From Actinomycetes bacterium (lineage in GTDB: Bacteria; Actinomycetota; Coriobacteriia; Coriobacteriales; UBA8131): 48,062 nt of DNA. The notes beneath the pieces are model-generated. The model did not search any database, was not told where the DNA came from, and was given only the letters and a program-made list of their open reading frames with translations. How positions within the stretch are numbered: position 1 is the first letter of the stretch; each line of letters begins with the position of its first letter. Location of the stretch: assembly GCA_009787085.1 (NCBI GenBank), contig WRGR01000035.1:1-48062 (forward strand), given 5' to 3'. Made by a program: the position numbers and the translations under genes. Below are positions 15,088-23,759 of the stretch, in pieces.

Positions 15088-15714
15088 ATGGCACGTTATA
15101 CAGGCGCAGATTGTAGGCTCTGCCGCCGTGAAGGAAGCAAGCTCTTCCTCAAGGGAGATCGTTGCTATACAGATAAATGTGCGCTTGAGCGCCGCAACTT
15201 TCCTCCCGGGGATGCCGGACGCAAGCGCCCCAAAGAAAGCGAGTACCGTTTGCAGCTTCGGGAAAAGCAAAAGACCAAGCGGATCTACGGTTTGCTGGAA
15301 AAGCAGTTCCGAGGCTATTACGAGTTGGCCGTTCGCCAGAAGGGCGTGACCGGTGAGAACCTGCTGCGCATTCTGGAGATCCGTCTAGATAACGTCGTTT
15401 ACCGGCTGGGATTCGCTAAGTCCCGCGCCGAGGCTCGTCAACAGGTTCGGCATGGCCATATCAACGTCAACGGCCGTCGGGTGGATATTCCCTCCTTTAG
15501 GGTCAAGGCCGGCGACTTGGTGGCTGTAGCTGCCAAAGCCCGTGACCTGCTGGTTATCAAGACCGCGTTGATCTCTAATGAGAAAACCGAAGTGCCGCAA
15601 TGGCTGGAGGTCGATATCGACAAGCTGCAGGGTTCTGTGCTAACGCTACCGAACCGTGATCAGATCGATATGGATATTCGCGAGCAGCTCATCGTCGAAC
15701 TTTATTCCAAATAA
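15088..15714 (+). CDS. rpsD: 30S ribosomal protein S4
   Basis: 208 residues, ATG 15088 after GAAAGGATG. Primary 16S rRNA binder and assembly initiator. Four cysteines near the N-terminus (DCRLCRREG ... [12 protein letters not shown]) show the zinc-binding C+ form. The S4 RNA-binding domain has [20 protein letters not shown] and [20 protein letters not shown]. The C-terminus ends [11 protein letters not shown]. Confidence 0.97.
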   Translation: MARYTGADCRLCRREGSKLFLKGDRCYTDKCALERRNFPPGDAGRKRPKESEYRLQLREKQKTKRIYGLLEKQFRGYYELAVRQKGVTGENLLRILEIRLDNVVYRLGFAKSRAEARQQVRHGHINVNGRRVDIPSFRVKAGDLVAVAAKARDLLVIKTALISNEKTEVPQWLEVDIDKLQGSVLTLPNRDQIDMDIREQLIVELYSK

Positions 15715-15741
15715 CATGCAGGGTCGTGAGGAGAACAAACG

Positions 15742-16683
15742 ATGACAAGGTTCATGAAACCAGAGGCCAAAGTTGAGCATGTCAGTGAGACGATGGCACG
15801 TTTCGAGGTCGAACCGCTGGAAAGAGGTTATGGCCAAACATTGGGGAACAGTATGCGCCGTGTGCTGCTCTCGTCGTTGGACGGGGCTGCTGCCACTGCT
15901 GTTATTATTGAAGGCGTACAGCATGAGTTCTCTGCCATCGAAGGCGTTATTGAAGATGTTACGGACATTGTGCTGAACATCAAGTCGCTGGTTTTTGCCC
16001 CTCTGGAAACCGGCGATTTTGGTACGGCAACGGTCGTTGCTACGGGACCGACAGTGATCACAGGTGCAGATCTTAAGGTTTCCTCAGAATTCAACCTGAT
16101 CAATCCGGATCAGGTGATTGCCACCTTGTCTAGAGGCGGGCATTTGGACATGACGATTTATATTGGTGTCGGCAGGGGCTACACCTCTGCTGAACGCAAC
16201 AAGCATGCCGACGATCAGATCGGGCGGATTCCTGTGGATTCCCTGTTCTCGCCGGTGCGGCGTTGCACCATGGCTGTGACTGACACCCGGGTTGGCCAGC
16301 GTACTGACTACGACAAGCTGGTGTTAGAGGTGGAAACCAACGGTTCGATCACGCCGGAAGAGGCTGTGGTGCGAGCTGCGGATATTCTCCATCAGCATAT
16401 GGATGCTTTTACTGTACTAGCAGGCGATGTGGAGAAGCCCGATGTGCCGACGATCTTCTCTTATGACGATTCCACCAGCAGCATTGAGTTGGATCGTCAT
16501 GTGGAGGATCTCGATCTCTCTGTGCGCTCCTATAACTGTCTGAAGCGTGCTGGTATTCATTTTGTGCGCCAATTGGTTGACTATTCTGAGAATGATCTGC
16601 TGAATATTCGTAACTTTGGCGCTAAATCGATCGAAGAGGTCAAGGACAAGCTGCATGCCATGGATCTCGACTTAAAGCAGTAG
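15742..16683 (+). CDS. rpoA: DNA-directed RNA polymerase alpha subunit
   Basis: 313 residues. The N-terminal assembly domain has ERGYGQTLGNSMRRVLLSSL and VQHEFSAIEGVIEDVTDIVL. The linker is followed by the C-terminal domain (about residues 245-312): ELDRHVEDLDLSVRSYNCLK, RAGIHFVRQLVDYSENDLLN and FGAKSIEEVKDKL, the DNA/regulator-binding alphaCTD. Located between rpsD and rplQ as usual. Confidence 0.97.
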   Translation: MTRFMKPEAKVEHVSETMARFEVEPLERGYGQTLGNSMRRVLLSSLDGAAATAVIIEGVQHEFSAIEGVIEDVTDIVLNIKSLVFAPLETGDFGTATVVATGPTVITGADLKVSSEFNLINPDQVIATLSRGGHLDMTIYIGVGRGYTSAERNKHADDQIGRIPVDSLFSPVRRCTMAVTDTRVGQRTDYDKLVLEVETNGSITPEEAVVRAADILHQHMDAFTVLAGDVEKPDVPTIFSYDDSTSSIELDRHVEDLDLSVRSYNCLKRAGIHFVRQLVDYSENDLLNIRNFGAKSIEEVKDKLHAMDLDLKQ

Positions 16684-16692
16684 GAGAGCAAG

Positions 16693-17487
16693 ATGAGACA
16701 TTACAAGAAAGGCCGGAAGCTGGGGACTGATGCCAGCCACACCAAGGCGATGAAGAAGAGCTTGGTGGCCAATCTTTTTTCGAACGACCGGATTAAGACC
16801 ACCTTGGAGCGTGCCAAGGAGATTCGCGGTGATGTCGACCGGGTTATCACTTGGGCAAAACGTGGCGATGTTCACTCTCGCCGTTTGGCGATTTCTGCCT
16901 TGGGCGACAAAAATCTGGTAGCCGAGATATTCACCAAGGTTGAGCAAGGAATGTTCAAGGATCGCCAAGGTGGCTATTCGCGCATTATGCGCCTAGGCAC
17001 CCGCCGTGGTGACGGCGCGACTATCGTGATCATGGAGTTGGCGCAAGAGCCGGTTCAAAAGAGGAAGAAGTCAGAAGGCGGTTCGGGCGCTGCCGCGAAA
17101 GCTGCTAAAGGCACCAAGGCCGCTGCCGCAGTTGCCGCAGCTGGCGGAACGGCTGCTGCGGCCGAGGAAGCCGCATCTGAAGAGGCCGCAACTGTTGCTG
17201 CGGCCGAGGATGCTGCTGACGAAGCGACTGAAACCGCTGAGGTAACGACCGAGGATGCTGCTGACGTTGATGACGCAGTCATTGAGGTCGAGGCTGTTGA
17301 GGCTGAGGCCGAGGAAGCTGCCGCTGCGACCGCTGCGGCCGAAGAGGCCGAGGCCGCTTCTGTTGAGGAGGCCGAAGAGGCTGTAGACGAGGCCGCACCC
17401 GCTGAAGCGGTCGACGCAGCCGAGGGGGCTGAAGAGGCCGACGCAGCCGAAGATGCGTCCGCTGAAGAGGAGTCCGACAAGAAGTAA
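16693..17487 (+). CDS. rplQ: 50S ribosomal protein L17 with a long acidic Ala/Glu-rich tail
   Basis: The L17 core covers about residues 1-122: MRHYKKGRKLGTDASHTKAM, LFSNDRIKTTLERAKEIRGD and RIMRLGTRRGDGATIVIMEL. It is followed by roughly 140 further residues made almost only of Ala, Glu, Asp, Val and Thr after a short Lys/Arg patch, giving 264 residues in total. Extensions of this kind occur on some actinobacterial ribosomal proteins, but this one more than doubles the protein. The tail is encoded by degenerate GCN/GAN repeats and could vary in length. Confidence 0.95.
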   Translation: MRHYKKGRKLGTDASHTKAMKKSLVANLFSNDRIKTTLERAKEIRGDVDRVITWAKRGDVHSRRLAISALGDKNLVAEIFTKVEQGMFKDRQGGYSRIMRLGTRRGDGATIVIMELAQEPVQKRKKSEGGSGAAAKAAKGTKAAAAVAAAGGTAAAAEEAASEEAATVAAAEDAADEATETAEVTTEDAADVDDAVIEVEAVEAEAEEAAAATAAAEEAEAASVEEAEEAVDEAAPAEAVDAAEGAEEADAAEDASAEEESDKK

Positions 17488-17500
17488 GTGGGTTCAGCCA

Positions 17501-19228
17501 ATGATGCCCTCCCCCACAAAAAAACACCCAAGCAGTCTCCAGCGCCTGTTGGCACTGGAGGCCGCTTCGCGTTTAGGAGCTGCTGACACCAGTCTTTTTG
17601 GCTCCGAGCCCGAGGTGTTACAGCATGCATCGGAGCGGCTTGGTTGGCCACGGTTGGCCAGCCAGCCGCCCTATGCGATCAAAAAGATCGTCGAGCGCGC
17701 CCACAGTGTTCGCGCCAGTGGCTTGGACGCTGTGGTGCTAGTCGGCCAAGGCGGCTCATCACAAGCCGCCATGACCCTGACCAAGCTGCACGAGGTGGGG
17801 TGTGCCGGCCAAGTGCCGGTGGCCTTCAAGACCATGGACTCTTTGTCCCCGGTGTTCGTCAACCATATTCTGGGGTCATCTGACCCGGCTCGCACCCTCT
17901 ATATCATTTCCAGCAAGTCCGGCTCGACTATCGAGGTGCATATGCTGGAGCAGGTAGTCTGGCGCTATGTTGTTGGTCATCTGGGTGCCGCCGCTGCTGC
18001 CAGCCGCTTCGTGGCCATCACCGATCCCGGCAGCCCTCTGACCGATTTAGCTGCTGACAAGCACTATCGCTTTATTTTGCCGGGCCCCGTTGATGTTGGT
18101 GGCCGGTTTTCGGCACTGACCACCTACGCCCTTCTGCCTGCGGCATTGGTTGGCATTGATATTGAGCAGGCCTTGCAAGAGGCCGCTCAGACTGAGCGGT
18201 TTTGTTGTCAGGACAGTCCAGACAACCCTGCCCTCCAGCTGGCCTGTTTTCTCTATGATGCCTATCAGCAGGGACGGGATAAGTTTTCGCTGGTCATGCC
18301 GCCATCCGGGCAGGTTTTCGGCCTTTGGGTGGAGCAGATGGTTGCCGAAAGCCTAGGCAAGCAAGGCATAGGTATTCTGCCTAATGTTGAAGTTGATGCC
18401 AGCATCCTGGCATCGCCGCGCCCTGACCGCAGCGTCATCACCTATGCCGTTGGCAAAGTCGAGGGCTTTGCCGAATCGCTGGAGAACATCCACCGCTCCA
18501 TCCCGCGTCTGGACATGACTATCGATAACCCGACGCAGGCCTTCGCCAATTTTGTGGTTTGGGAGTATGCCACCGCTTTCCTCGGCATTCTGATGGAGGT
18601 CTTTCCTTTTGACCAGCCAGATGTCGAGCAGACCAAGGCTATCGTGCGTTCCCTGTTGGTTGGACAGCACTTGGAAGAAAAGTCAGCATGCCGCCAAGTA
18701 GCCTGTAGCGACTCGCTGTTGCGCGAGATGCATGTCAGCGAGGCCATGCTGGCGGGAATGTCGGCAATGGCCGAAGAAGACAATCTGGACTGCCTTTTGC
18801 GCAGCCTCTTGACCAGCATCGAGCCGGGGGACTACTTCGCCATCGATGCCTTCTTGCCCTTCCGTGGCTACGGTCGCCGTGAGGCTTTGGAGCGCATGCG
18901 CAACCGGGTGGCCTCCCGCTTGGGGGTAGCTTCCTGTTTGGAAATCGGACCGCGTTACCTGCATTCCACTGGGCAGTTGCAAAAAGGTGGCCAGAACAAC
19001 GGTGTTTTTTTGATGCTCTCAGCTGATGAGCTGGACGATATAGTGATTCCCAGAGAACGGCTGACACTGGGAACACTAGCTGCTATCCAGGCTCGTGCGG
19101 ATTTCACTGCCTTGGCCTTGCGTAACCGGCGGGTGATCTATGCCCACTTGGCAGGTAACGACGCTGAGACGCTCTCACGTTTTGCCGACCGCTTTTGTGC
19201 GGCGGTTTCGGCGGTGCGTGTTGATTGA
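17501..19228 (+). CDS. pgi: glucose-6-phosphate isomerase, of the transaldolase-fusion type, standing alone
   Basis: Interconverts glucose 6-phosphate and fructose 6-phosphate. About 575 residues from ATG 17501 (ATG 17504 is equally possible; the ribosome binding site is weak). Sugar-isomerase motifs: VVLVGQGGSSQAAMTLTK, TLYIISSKSGSTIEVHMLEQ, SLVMPPSGQVFGLWVEQMVA and LEIGPRYLHSTGQLQKGGQN (catalytic/substrate loop). The long C-terminal segment with this last motif and GVFLMLSADELDDIVIP is characteristic of the Pgi half of bifunctional Tal-Pgi proteins; no transaldolase domain precedes it here. It follows rplQ by 13 nt and may ride on the ribosomal-protein transcript. Confidence 0.85.
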   Translation: MMPSPTKKHPSSLQRLLALEAASRLGAADTSLFGSEPEVLQHASERLGWPRLASQPPYAIKKIVERAHSVRASGLDAVVLVGQGGSSQAAMTLTKLHEVGCAGQVPVAFKTMDSLSPVFVNHILGSSDPARTLYIISSKSGSTIEVHMLEQVVWRYVVGHLGAAAAASRFVAITDPGSPLTDLAADKHYRFILPGPVDVGGRFSALTTYALLPAALVGIDIEQALQEAAQTERFCCQDSPDNPALQLACFLYDAYQQGRDKFSLVMPPSGQVFGLWVEQMVAESLGKQGIGILPNVEVDASILASPRPDRSVITYAVGKVEGFAESLENIHRSIPRLDMTIDNPTQAFANFVVWEYATAFLGILMEVFPFDQPDVEQTKAIVRSLLVGQHLEEKSACRQVACSDSLLREMHVSEAMLAGMSAMAEEDNLDCLLRSLLTSIEPGDYFAIDAFLPFRGYGRREALERMRNRVASRLGVASCLEIGPRYLHSTGQLQKGGQNNGVFLMLSADELDDIVIPRERLTLGTLAAIQARADFTALALRNRRVIYAHLAGNDAETLSRFADRFCAAVSAVRVD

Positions 19229-19239
19229 TAAGGGAGAGC

Positions 19240-19447
19240 TTGCCTCACACCGCTCTCGAGCTGCAATTTTTTGCGGCATCGCTGACAGAGGAGAGGCCAG
19301 TCATTGTTTTGCGGCCTCGCTGACAAAGTAAAGGCTCGTCATTGCGGGCTTGACCCGCAACCTTCTGCACGGGGCTATGACAAAGAAAACCCGTCATTGC
19401 GGACTCGATCCGCAATCTTTTGAACTGGGCTACGATAAAGGAGAAGC
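19240..19447. repeat. tandem degenerate units with the palindromic core, upstream of gatC
   Basis: Two good cores occur at 19338-19363 (CGTCATTGCGGGCTTGACCC) and 19393-19420 (CGTCATTGCGGACTCGATCC), each followed by a CTATGACAAAG- or CTACGATAAAG-like spacer. Two more decayed units precede them (GTCATTGTTTTGCGG near 19300 and GCGGCATCGCTGAC near 19272). The period is about 50-60 bp. The last spacer supplies the gatC ribosome binding site (AAAGGAGAAG). Confidence 0.7.
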
Positions 19448-19756
19448 ATGTATCTGAGCGAAGATGACGTTAGGGCGATAGCCACATACACCCGCATCGC
19501 CTTAGACGGTGACGAACTGCGGGCGATGTGCCGCGATCTGAACCAGATAATTGAGAGTCTGCGACCGATCACCGAGTACGACTTGGCGGGCGTTGCCCCC
19601 ACCTTTCATCCGATCGCCGGCTTGAGCAACGTAATGCGCGACGACCAGCCGTTGCCCGGCCTAGAGCGCCAAGCCGTCTTGGACAACGCGCCAGAAAGCC
19701 TCGACGGCCAGTTCCGCATTCCGCCGATTCTAGGGGATGAAGGGGGCGATCGCTGA
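19448..19756 (+). CDS. gatC: Asp-tRNA(Asn)/Glu-tRNA(Gln) amidotransferase subunit C
   Basis: 102 residues from ATG 19448. Small belt subunit that stabilises GatA-GatB. The helix MYLSEDDVRAIATYTRIALD and the later IIESLRPITEYDLAGVAPTF and NVMRDDQPLPGLERQ match the family. Its TGA overlaps the gatA ATG. Confidence 0.93.
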   Translation: MYLSEDDVRAIATYTRIALDGDELRAMCRDLNQIIESLRPITEYDLAGVAPTFHPIAGLSNVMRDDQPLPGLERQAVLDNAPESLDGQFRIPPILGDEGGDR

Positions 19757-21297
19757 TGGGTCAATTGACTTTGTCCGAATACCGGCAGTTATCAGTCGCC
19801 GATATCCGGGACGGAATAGCTGCTCGGCAGTTCCTTGCAGCTGATGTGGTCGAGGCAGCTTTAACGGCTGTCGAGGCGCTGGACTGTCAGGTACACAGCT
19901 TTTTGGAAGTGACGGGGGAGGCCGCACGGCAGGCAGCCGCGCACATCGACCAGGCCTTAGCTGCTGAGACGGCGGCACAACCGGCGGGGCTTGGTACCTT
20001 GGCCGGGGTGCCCATCGCCTTCAAGGACAATATGAACTTGGAAGGGTCGCACACTACTTGTGCCTCCCGGATTTTGGAGAACTACCACTCGCTTTATACG
20101 GCAACCTGCGTGGCGCGTAGCCTTGAGGCCGGTGGCCTGTCTTTAGGCAAGCTGAACATGGACGAGTTCGCCTTCGGTTCTTCGACCGAGACCTCGGCTT
20201 TTGGCTGCACCTTCAACCCTTGGGACCTAGAGCGGGTGCCTGGCGGCTCATCTGGAGGGCCAGCGGCTGCAGTGGCCGCCGGCATTGTTACAGTCAGCCT
20301 AGGCAGTGACACTGGTGGCTCGATTCGTCAACCGGCTAGTTTTTGCGGCGTGGTCGGCTTCAAGCCAACCTATGGTTTGGTTTCGCGCTACGGCGTGGTG
20401 GCCTTCGGCTCATCGCTTGACCAAGTCGGCCCGCTGGGTCGTTCGGTGGCCGATGTGGCGGCCGTCATGGACGCCATTGGCGGACGTGACCCCCTGGACT
20501 GCACATCGCAGCACTTAGATGTCAAGTTTGTTGCCAAAGAGCTTTTGGAAGCTGGTGTGCAGGGTATGCGCATCGGCTATGTGCCGGACTTCTTGGAGTT
20601 GGACGGCCTGACGGGCGAGGTCAAGCGGGCCTGTGAGGCGGCTATGGCCAACCTAGAGGCGCTCGGTGCCCAACTTGTTCCTGTCGAGCTGCCAAATGCC
20701 AAGGCCGCCTTGGCCGCTTATTACGTAATCGGCCCTTGCGAGGCTTTCTCCAACTTGTCGCGCTTTGATAGCGTGCGCTATGGCTATTGTGCCGAAGCAG
20801 CAGCGAACCTCGGCCAACAGTACGAGCAAAGCCGCGCCCAAGGGTTTGGCCCGGAGGTCATCCGTCGGGTCATGTTGGGTAGCTATCTGCTCTCTGCTGG
20901 TGTCTATGATACTTACTATTACCCTGCTCAACAGGTGCGTACTTTGATTACTGCGGACTATGCCCGAGCCTTCGAGTGCTGTGAGGCGCTGATCACGCCG
21001 ACCAGTCCGCGCACGGCCTTCCGCTTTGGTGAGATCGCCGACCCGACCAGCATGTACCTCTCTGACATCTTCACTTTGCCGATCAACATTGCCGGCAATG
21101 GCGGCCTCTCCCTGCCGGTTGGCATGGGCGATGAGACCGGTTTGCCGGTAGGCGTGCAGATCATCGGCCCGCAGTTCAAAGACGATCAGATATTCAGGGT
21201 GGCTGCTGCTCTGGAGGCGGTATATGCAGGCCAAGGCTCTGTGTCCTTGGCACCGTTGGAGTCGATTCTGGCTAAAACCGGAGGTGATGTGCAATGA
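19756..21297 (+). CDS. gatA: Asp-tRNA(Asn)/Glu-tRNA(Gln) amidotransferase subunit A
   Basis: 513 residues. Glutaminase/amidase subunit that releases ammonia from Gln for transamidation of mischarged Glu-tRNA(Gln) or Asp-tRNA(Asn). The amidase Ser-cisSer-Lys triad is visible: Lys in VPIAFKDNMN, cis-Ser in PGGSSGGPAAAVAAG and nucleophile Ser in SLGSDTGGSIRQPASFCGVV. The C-terminal LPINIAGNGGLSLPVGM and GVQIIGPQFKDDQIFRVA are conserved. Starts with a 1-nt overlap with gatC and ends overlapping gatB (ATGA). Confidence 0.96.
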   Translation: MGQLTLSEYRQLSVADIRDGIAARQFLAADVVEAALTAVEALDCQVHSFLEVTGEAARQAAAHIDQALAAETAAQPAGLGTLAGVPIAFKDNMNLEGSHTTCASRILENYHSLYTATCVARSLEAGGLSLGKLNMDEFAFGSSTETSAFGCTFNPWDLERVPGGSSGGPAAAVAAGIVTVSLGSDTGGSIRQPASFCGVVGFKPTYGLVSRYGVVAFGSSLDQVGPLGRSVADVAAVMDAIGGRDPLDCTSQHLDVKFVAKELLEAGVQGMRIGYVPDFLELDGLTGEVKRACEAAMANLEALGAQLVPVELPNAKAALAAYYVIGPCEAFSNLSRFDSVRYGYCAEAAANLGQQYEQSRAQGFGPEVIRRVMLGSYLLSAGVYDTYYYPAQQVRTLITADYARAFECCEALITPTSPRTAFRFGEIADPTSMYLSDIFTLPINIAGNGGLSLPVGMGDETGLPVGVQIIGPQFKDDQIFRVAAALEAVYAGQGSVSLAPLESILAKTGGDVQ

Positions 21298-22862
21298 AGT
21301 CCCTGGCTGAAGTGCTGCAAAGTTGGGAGGCGGTCATCGGCCTGGAGGTACACGCCGAGCTGACCTGCCTGAAAACCAAGATGTTCTGCTCCTGCGCCAT
21401 TGAGTACGGTGCCTCTCCGAACACCCATGTTTGCCCGGTCTGTCTGGGTCTGCCGGGTGCCTTGCCGGTGCCCAACCGCGCCGCCATCGAGGGCATCGTC
21501 ATGGCCGGTTTGGCCTGCGGCTGCGAGATCATGCGCGACTCTATGTTTTACCGCAAGAACTACTTTTACCCGGACATGTCCAAGAACTTCCAAACCACTC
21601 AAGGGCCGATCGCTTTCTGTATGCAGGGCGGCCTCGATCTGGAGCTGGTGGGCAAAGCCGCCGAAGAGCGCTGGGACTTGGCCGGCACTGAGCCCTTGGA
21701 TGTCGGGGTGGCACAGGGCTACCGCACCCATATCGGCATCACGCGCATCCATATGGAGGAAGACGCTGGCAAGATGGTGCATGTCGGTGGCAGCGACGGG
21801 CGCATCACCGGTGCCGCCTACTCCTTGATCGACTATAACCGTTGCGGTACGCCGCTGATCGAGCTGGTCACCGAGCCGGACATGCGCAGTCCGGAAGAGG
21901 CGCGGGCGTTTTTGCAGAAGCTGCGGCAGATCTACCTGACGCTGGGCATTTCTGATGTCAGCATGGAGGAAGGTTCGTTGCGTTGTGACGGCAATGTCTC
22001 GTTGCGCCGCCGAGGTGTCTCTGAGCTGGGTGTGAAGACTGAACTGAAGAACATGAACAGCTTCAAAAACCTCCACGACGGCCTGGCCTACGAGATCTGT
22101 CGCCAGGCGGAAGTGCTGGAAGAGGGCGGCAGTGTGCGCCAAGAGACCCGTCACTGGGAGCCGGCGCAGAAACGCACCTTCACCCTGCGGGTCAAGGAGA
22201 CCGCCGATGATTACCGGCTGTTCCCAGAGCCCGATTTGGCGCCTTACCACCTAAGCGATGAGTTTGTGGCCGGAGTCGCCGCCCGTCTGCCGGAGTTGCC
22301 GGACGAGAAGAAGACACGCTATCTGGAGGAATATGGGCTGCCCTGGCCGGATGCCGTGACCTTGTCGTCTGACCCCGCACTATCGCGTTTTTTGGACGCG
22401 GCACTGATGGACGAGGGCGGTGCGGCGGCAGTCAAGCTTGCCCGGCCGCTGGCCAACCTGCTGTTAAACGAGGTCAGCGCCTGGTTGGCCAGCCCCCAAG
22501 CCCCGCAGTCGCTAGCTTTGGCAGCCTTCAGCCCGCAGTCGTTGGCCGAGCTGGCCGAGCTGGCTTGCGCGGGCACGCTTTCCTCCAAACAGGTCAAGGA
22601 AGTCTTCGCGCAAATGGCCGAGTCCGGCACTTCTCCGAAGCAGATCGTTAAGGAGCAAGGCTTGCGGCAGGTCTCCGATGTCGATGCTATCCAACAGGTG
22701 GTGGCCGAGGTGCTGGCTGCCAACCCCGAAAAGGTGGACGAATACCGCGCCGGCAAGACCGGCCTGCTCGGCTTCTTCGTCGGCCAGGCGATGAAGGCCA
22801 TGGGCGGCCAAGGCAACCCCAAGCTCATCAACCAGCTGCTGGAAGATGCCCTGAAAGGGTAA
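21294..22862 (+). CDS. gatB: Asp-tRNA(Asn)/Glu-tRNA(Gln) amidotransferase subunit B
   Basis: 522 residues. Kinase/transamidase subunit that activates the misacylated tRNA. N-terminal motif WEAVIGLEVHAELTCLKTKM, zinc-site cysteines (CSCAI ... HVCPVCLGLPGALPV), KNYFYPDMSKNFQTTQGPIA and HMEEDAGKMVH are all present. The tail domain (YqeY-like, from about residue 400) ends LINQLLEDALKG. The gatCAB order and overlaps indicate one transcript. Confidence 0.96.
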   Translation: MKSLAEVLQSWEAVIGLEVHAELTCLKTKMFCSCAIEYGASPNTHVCPVCLGLPGALPVPNRAAIEGIVMAGLACGCEIMRDSMFYRKNYFYPDMSKNFQTTQGPIAFCMQGGLDLELVGKAAEERWDLAGTEPLDVGVAQGYRTHIGITRIHMEEDAGKMVHVGGSDGRITGAAYSLIDYNRCGTPLIELVTEPDMRSPEEARAFLQKLRQIYLTLGISDVSMEEGSLRCDGNVSLRRRGVSELGVKTELKNMNSFKNLHDGLAYEICRQAEVLEEGGSVRQETRHWEPAQKRTFTLRVKETADDYRLFPEPDLAPYHLSDEFVAGVAARLPELPDEKKTRYLEEYGLPWPDAVTLSSDPALSRFLDAALMDEGGAAAVKLARPLANLLLNEVSAWLASPQAPQSLALAAFSPQSLAELAELACAGTLSSKQVKEVFAQMAESGTSPKQIVKEQGLRQVSDVDAIQQVVAEVLAANPEKVDEYRAGKTGLLGFFVGQAMKAMGGQGNPKLINQLLEDALKG

Positions 22863-22867
22863 GGCCG

Positions 22868-22912
22868 CTAGGGAAGCGCTGATTAGTACCGCCTAGGGAG
22901 ACATCGATCCCG
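22868..22912. repeat. two end sequences of the palindromic element in tandem
   Basis: CTAGGGAAGCGCTGATTAGT (from 22869) and CTAGGGAGACATCGATC (from 22891) both match the element terminus in the same orientation. No core lies between them, so this is probably a deletion scar. It sits just after gatB and next to the IS66 remnant. Confidence 0.55.
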
Positions 22913-23190
22913 GAGGTCGTCATGTCGGGCAGCTGCTCGAACAGGTACTTCAGGTGCTCGTATGCCTGCAGGTGGCCCTTGAACCCGGCCAGGAACTCCT
23001 TGGGGCACTCGTGCGAGCGGGACGGCCTGTACTCGTAGAGTACCAGGGGGTGGCGGGCGTCCGGGCCCGTCCGGTACAGCCACATGCAGCTTTTGGCCTT
23101 GGCCGGCCTCATGTCCTCGCGCAGCACCTGCAGCACCGTCTCGTCGGCCATCACCACGCCGCCTGAGAGCAGGCGGGCCTTCATGTATAC
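22905..23190 (-). pseudogene. IS66-family transposase (TnpC) remnant
   Basis: The minus-strand frame reads MADETVLQVLREDMRPAKAK, SCMWLYRTGPDARHPLVLYE and YRPSRSHECPKEFLAGFKGH, which is the catalytic-domain start of IS66 transposases (normally ADET-x-VQVL and SYMWVYRTG). It then jumps to EHLKYLFEQLPDMTTS, which belongs near the C-terminal end of the protein, so a large internal deletion has occurred. The N-terminal half is also absent. It is not functional. Confidence 0.8.
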
Positions 23191-23733
23191 TCCGAAAGAA
23201 TGGAGAACCTGCTTGCTAATGGCTACGAGCCGAAAGTGCGGCCAAGCGGCCATGAGATTGGCAACAAATTTGGCAAGGACAACGGTGGGGCGATACCGCC
23301 GAACCTAATAGCGGTCGTAAACACAGACAGTAACAGCGCATACTTGCGTTACTGCAAGGAGCATGGTCTGAGGCCGCACCCCGCTAGGTTCCCCAGCACT
23401 GTCCCTGAGTATTTCATCAGGATGCTAACCGATGAGGGCGACCTTGTGATTGATCCGTTTGGTGGTGGCTGTGTAACAGGTGAAGTTTGCGAGAAACTGC
23501 ATCGTAAGTGGATTTGCTGTGATACTATGGAAGAATATGTGGCGGGTGCTGTAGGTCGTTTCATCGGCGACCCCAAGAACAGTGATCCTGTCCAAGTGGC
23601 TGCCTCCTATGTATTGCAAAATCCGAGCAAAAGCCGGAATGGAATCCCAAGCGATATGCTGGAGGCAAACGGCGGCAAAACAAGGCCTAAAGCCAAACCG
23701 GCCAGTGCTGTCATTGACGACGGAAAGCAGTAG
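23188..23733 (+). pseudogene. C-terminal half of a DNA N6-adenine/N4-cytosine methyltransferase
   Basis: Open from the junction with the IS66 remnant; an ATG at 23200 gives 177 residues. It reads GYEPKVRPSGHEIGNKFGKD, AIPPNLIAVVNTDSNSAYLR, HPARFPSTVPEYFIRMLTDE and VIDPFGGGCVTGEVCEKLHR. This is the second half of an N6_N4 methylase of the beta-type motif order, containing SAM motif I (DPFGGG, normally DPFGGS). The N-terminal half with the catalytic DPPY/NPPY motif is missing, so it should be inactive. No restriction endonuclease is visible. Confidence 0.8.
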
Positions 23734-23759
23734 CCGATACGAGCATTGTGCCAGATCCT

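Noticed and set aside
17055-17651. 198-codon minus-strand ORF rich in Ala and Ser opposite the rplQ tail
   Set aside because: It is the reverse translation of the GCN/GAN repeats encoding the L17 tail.
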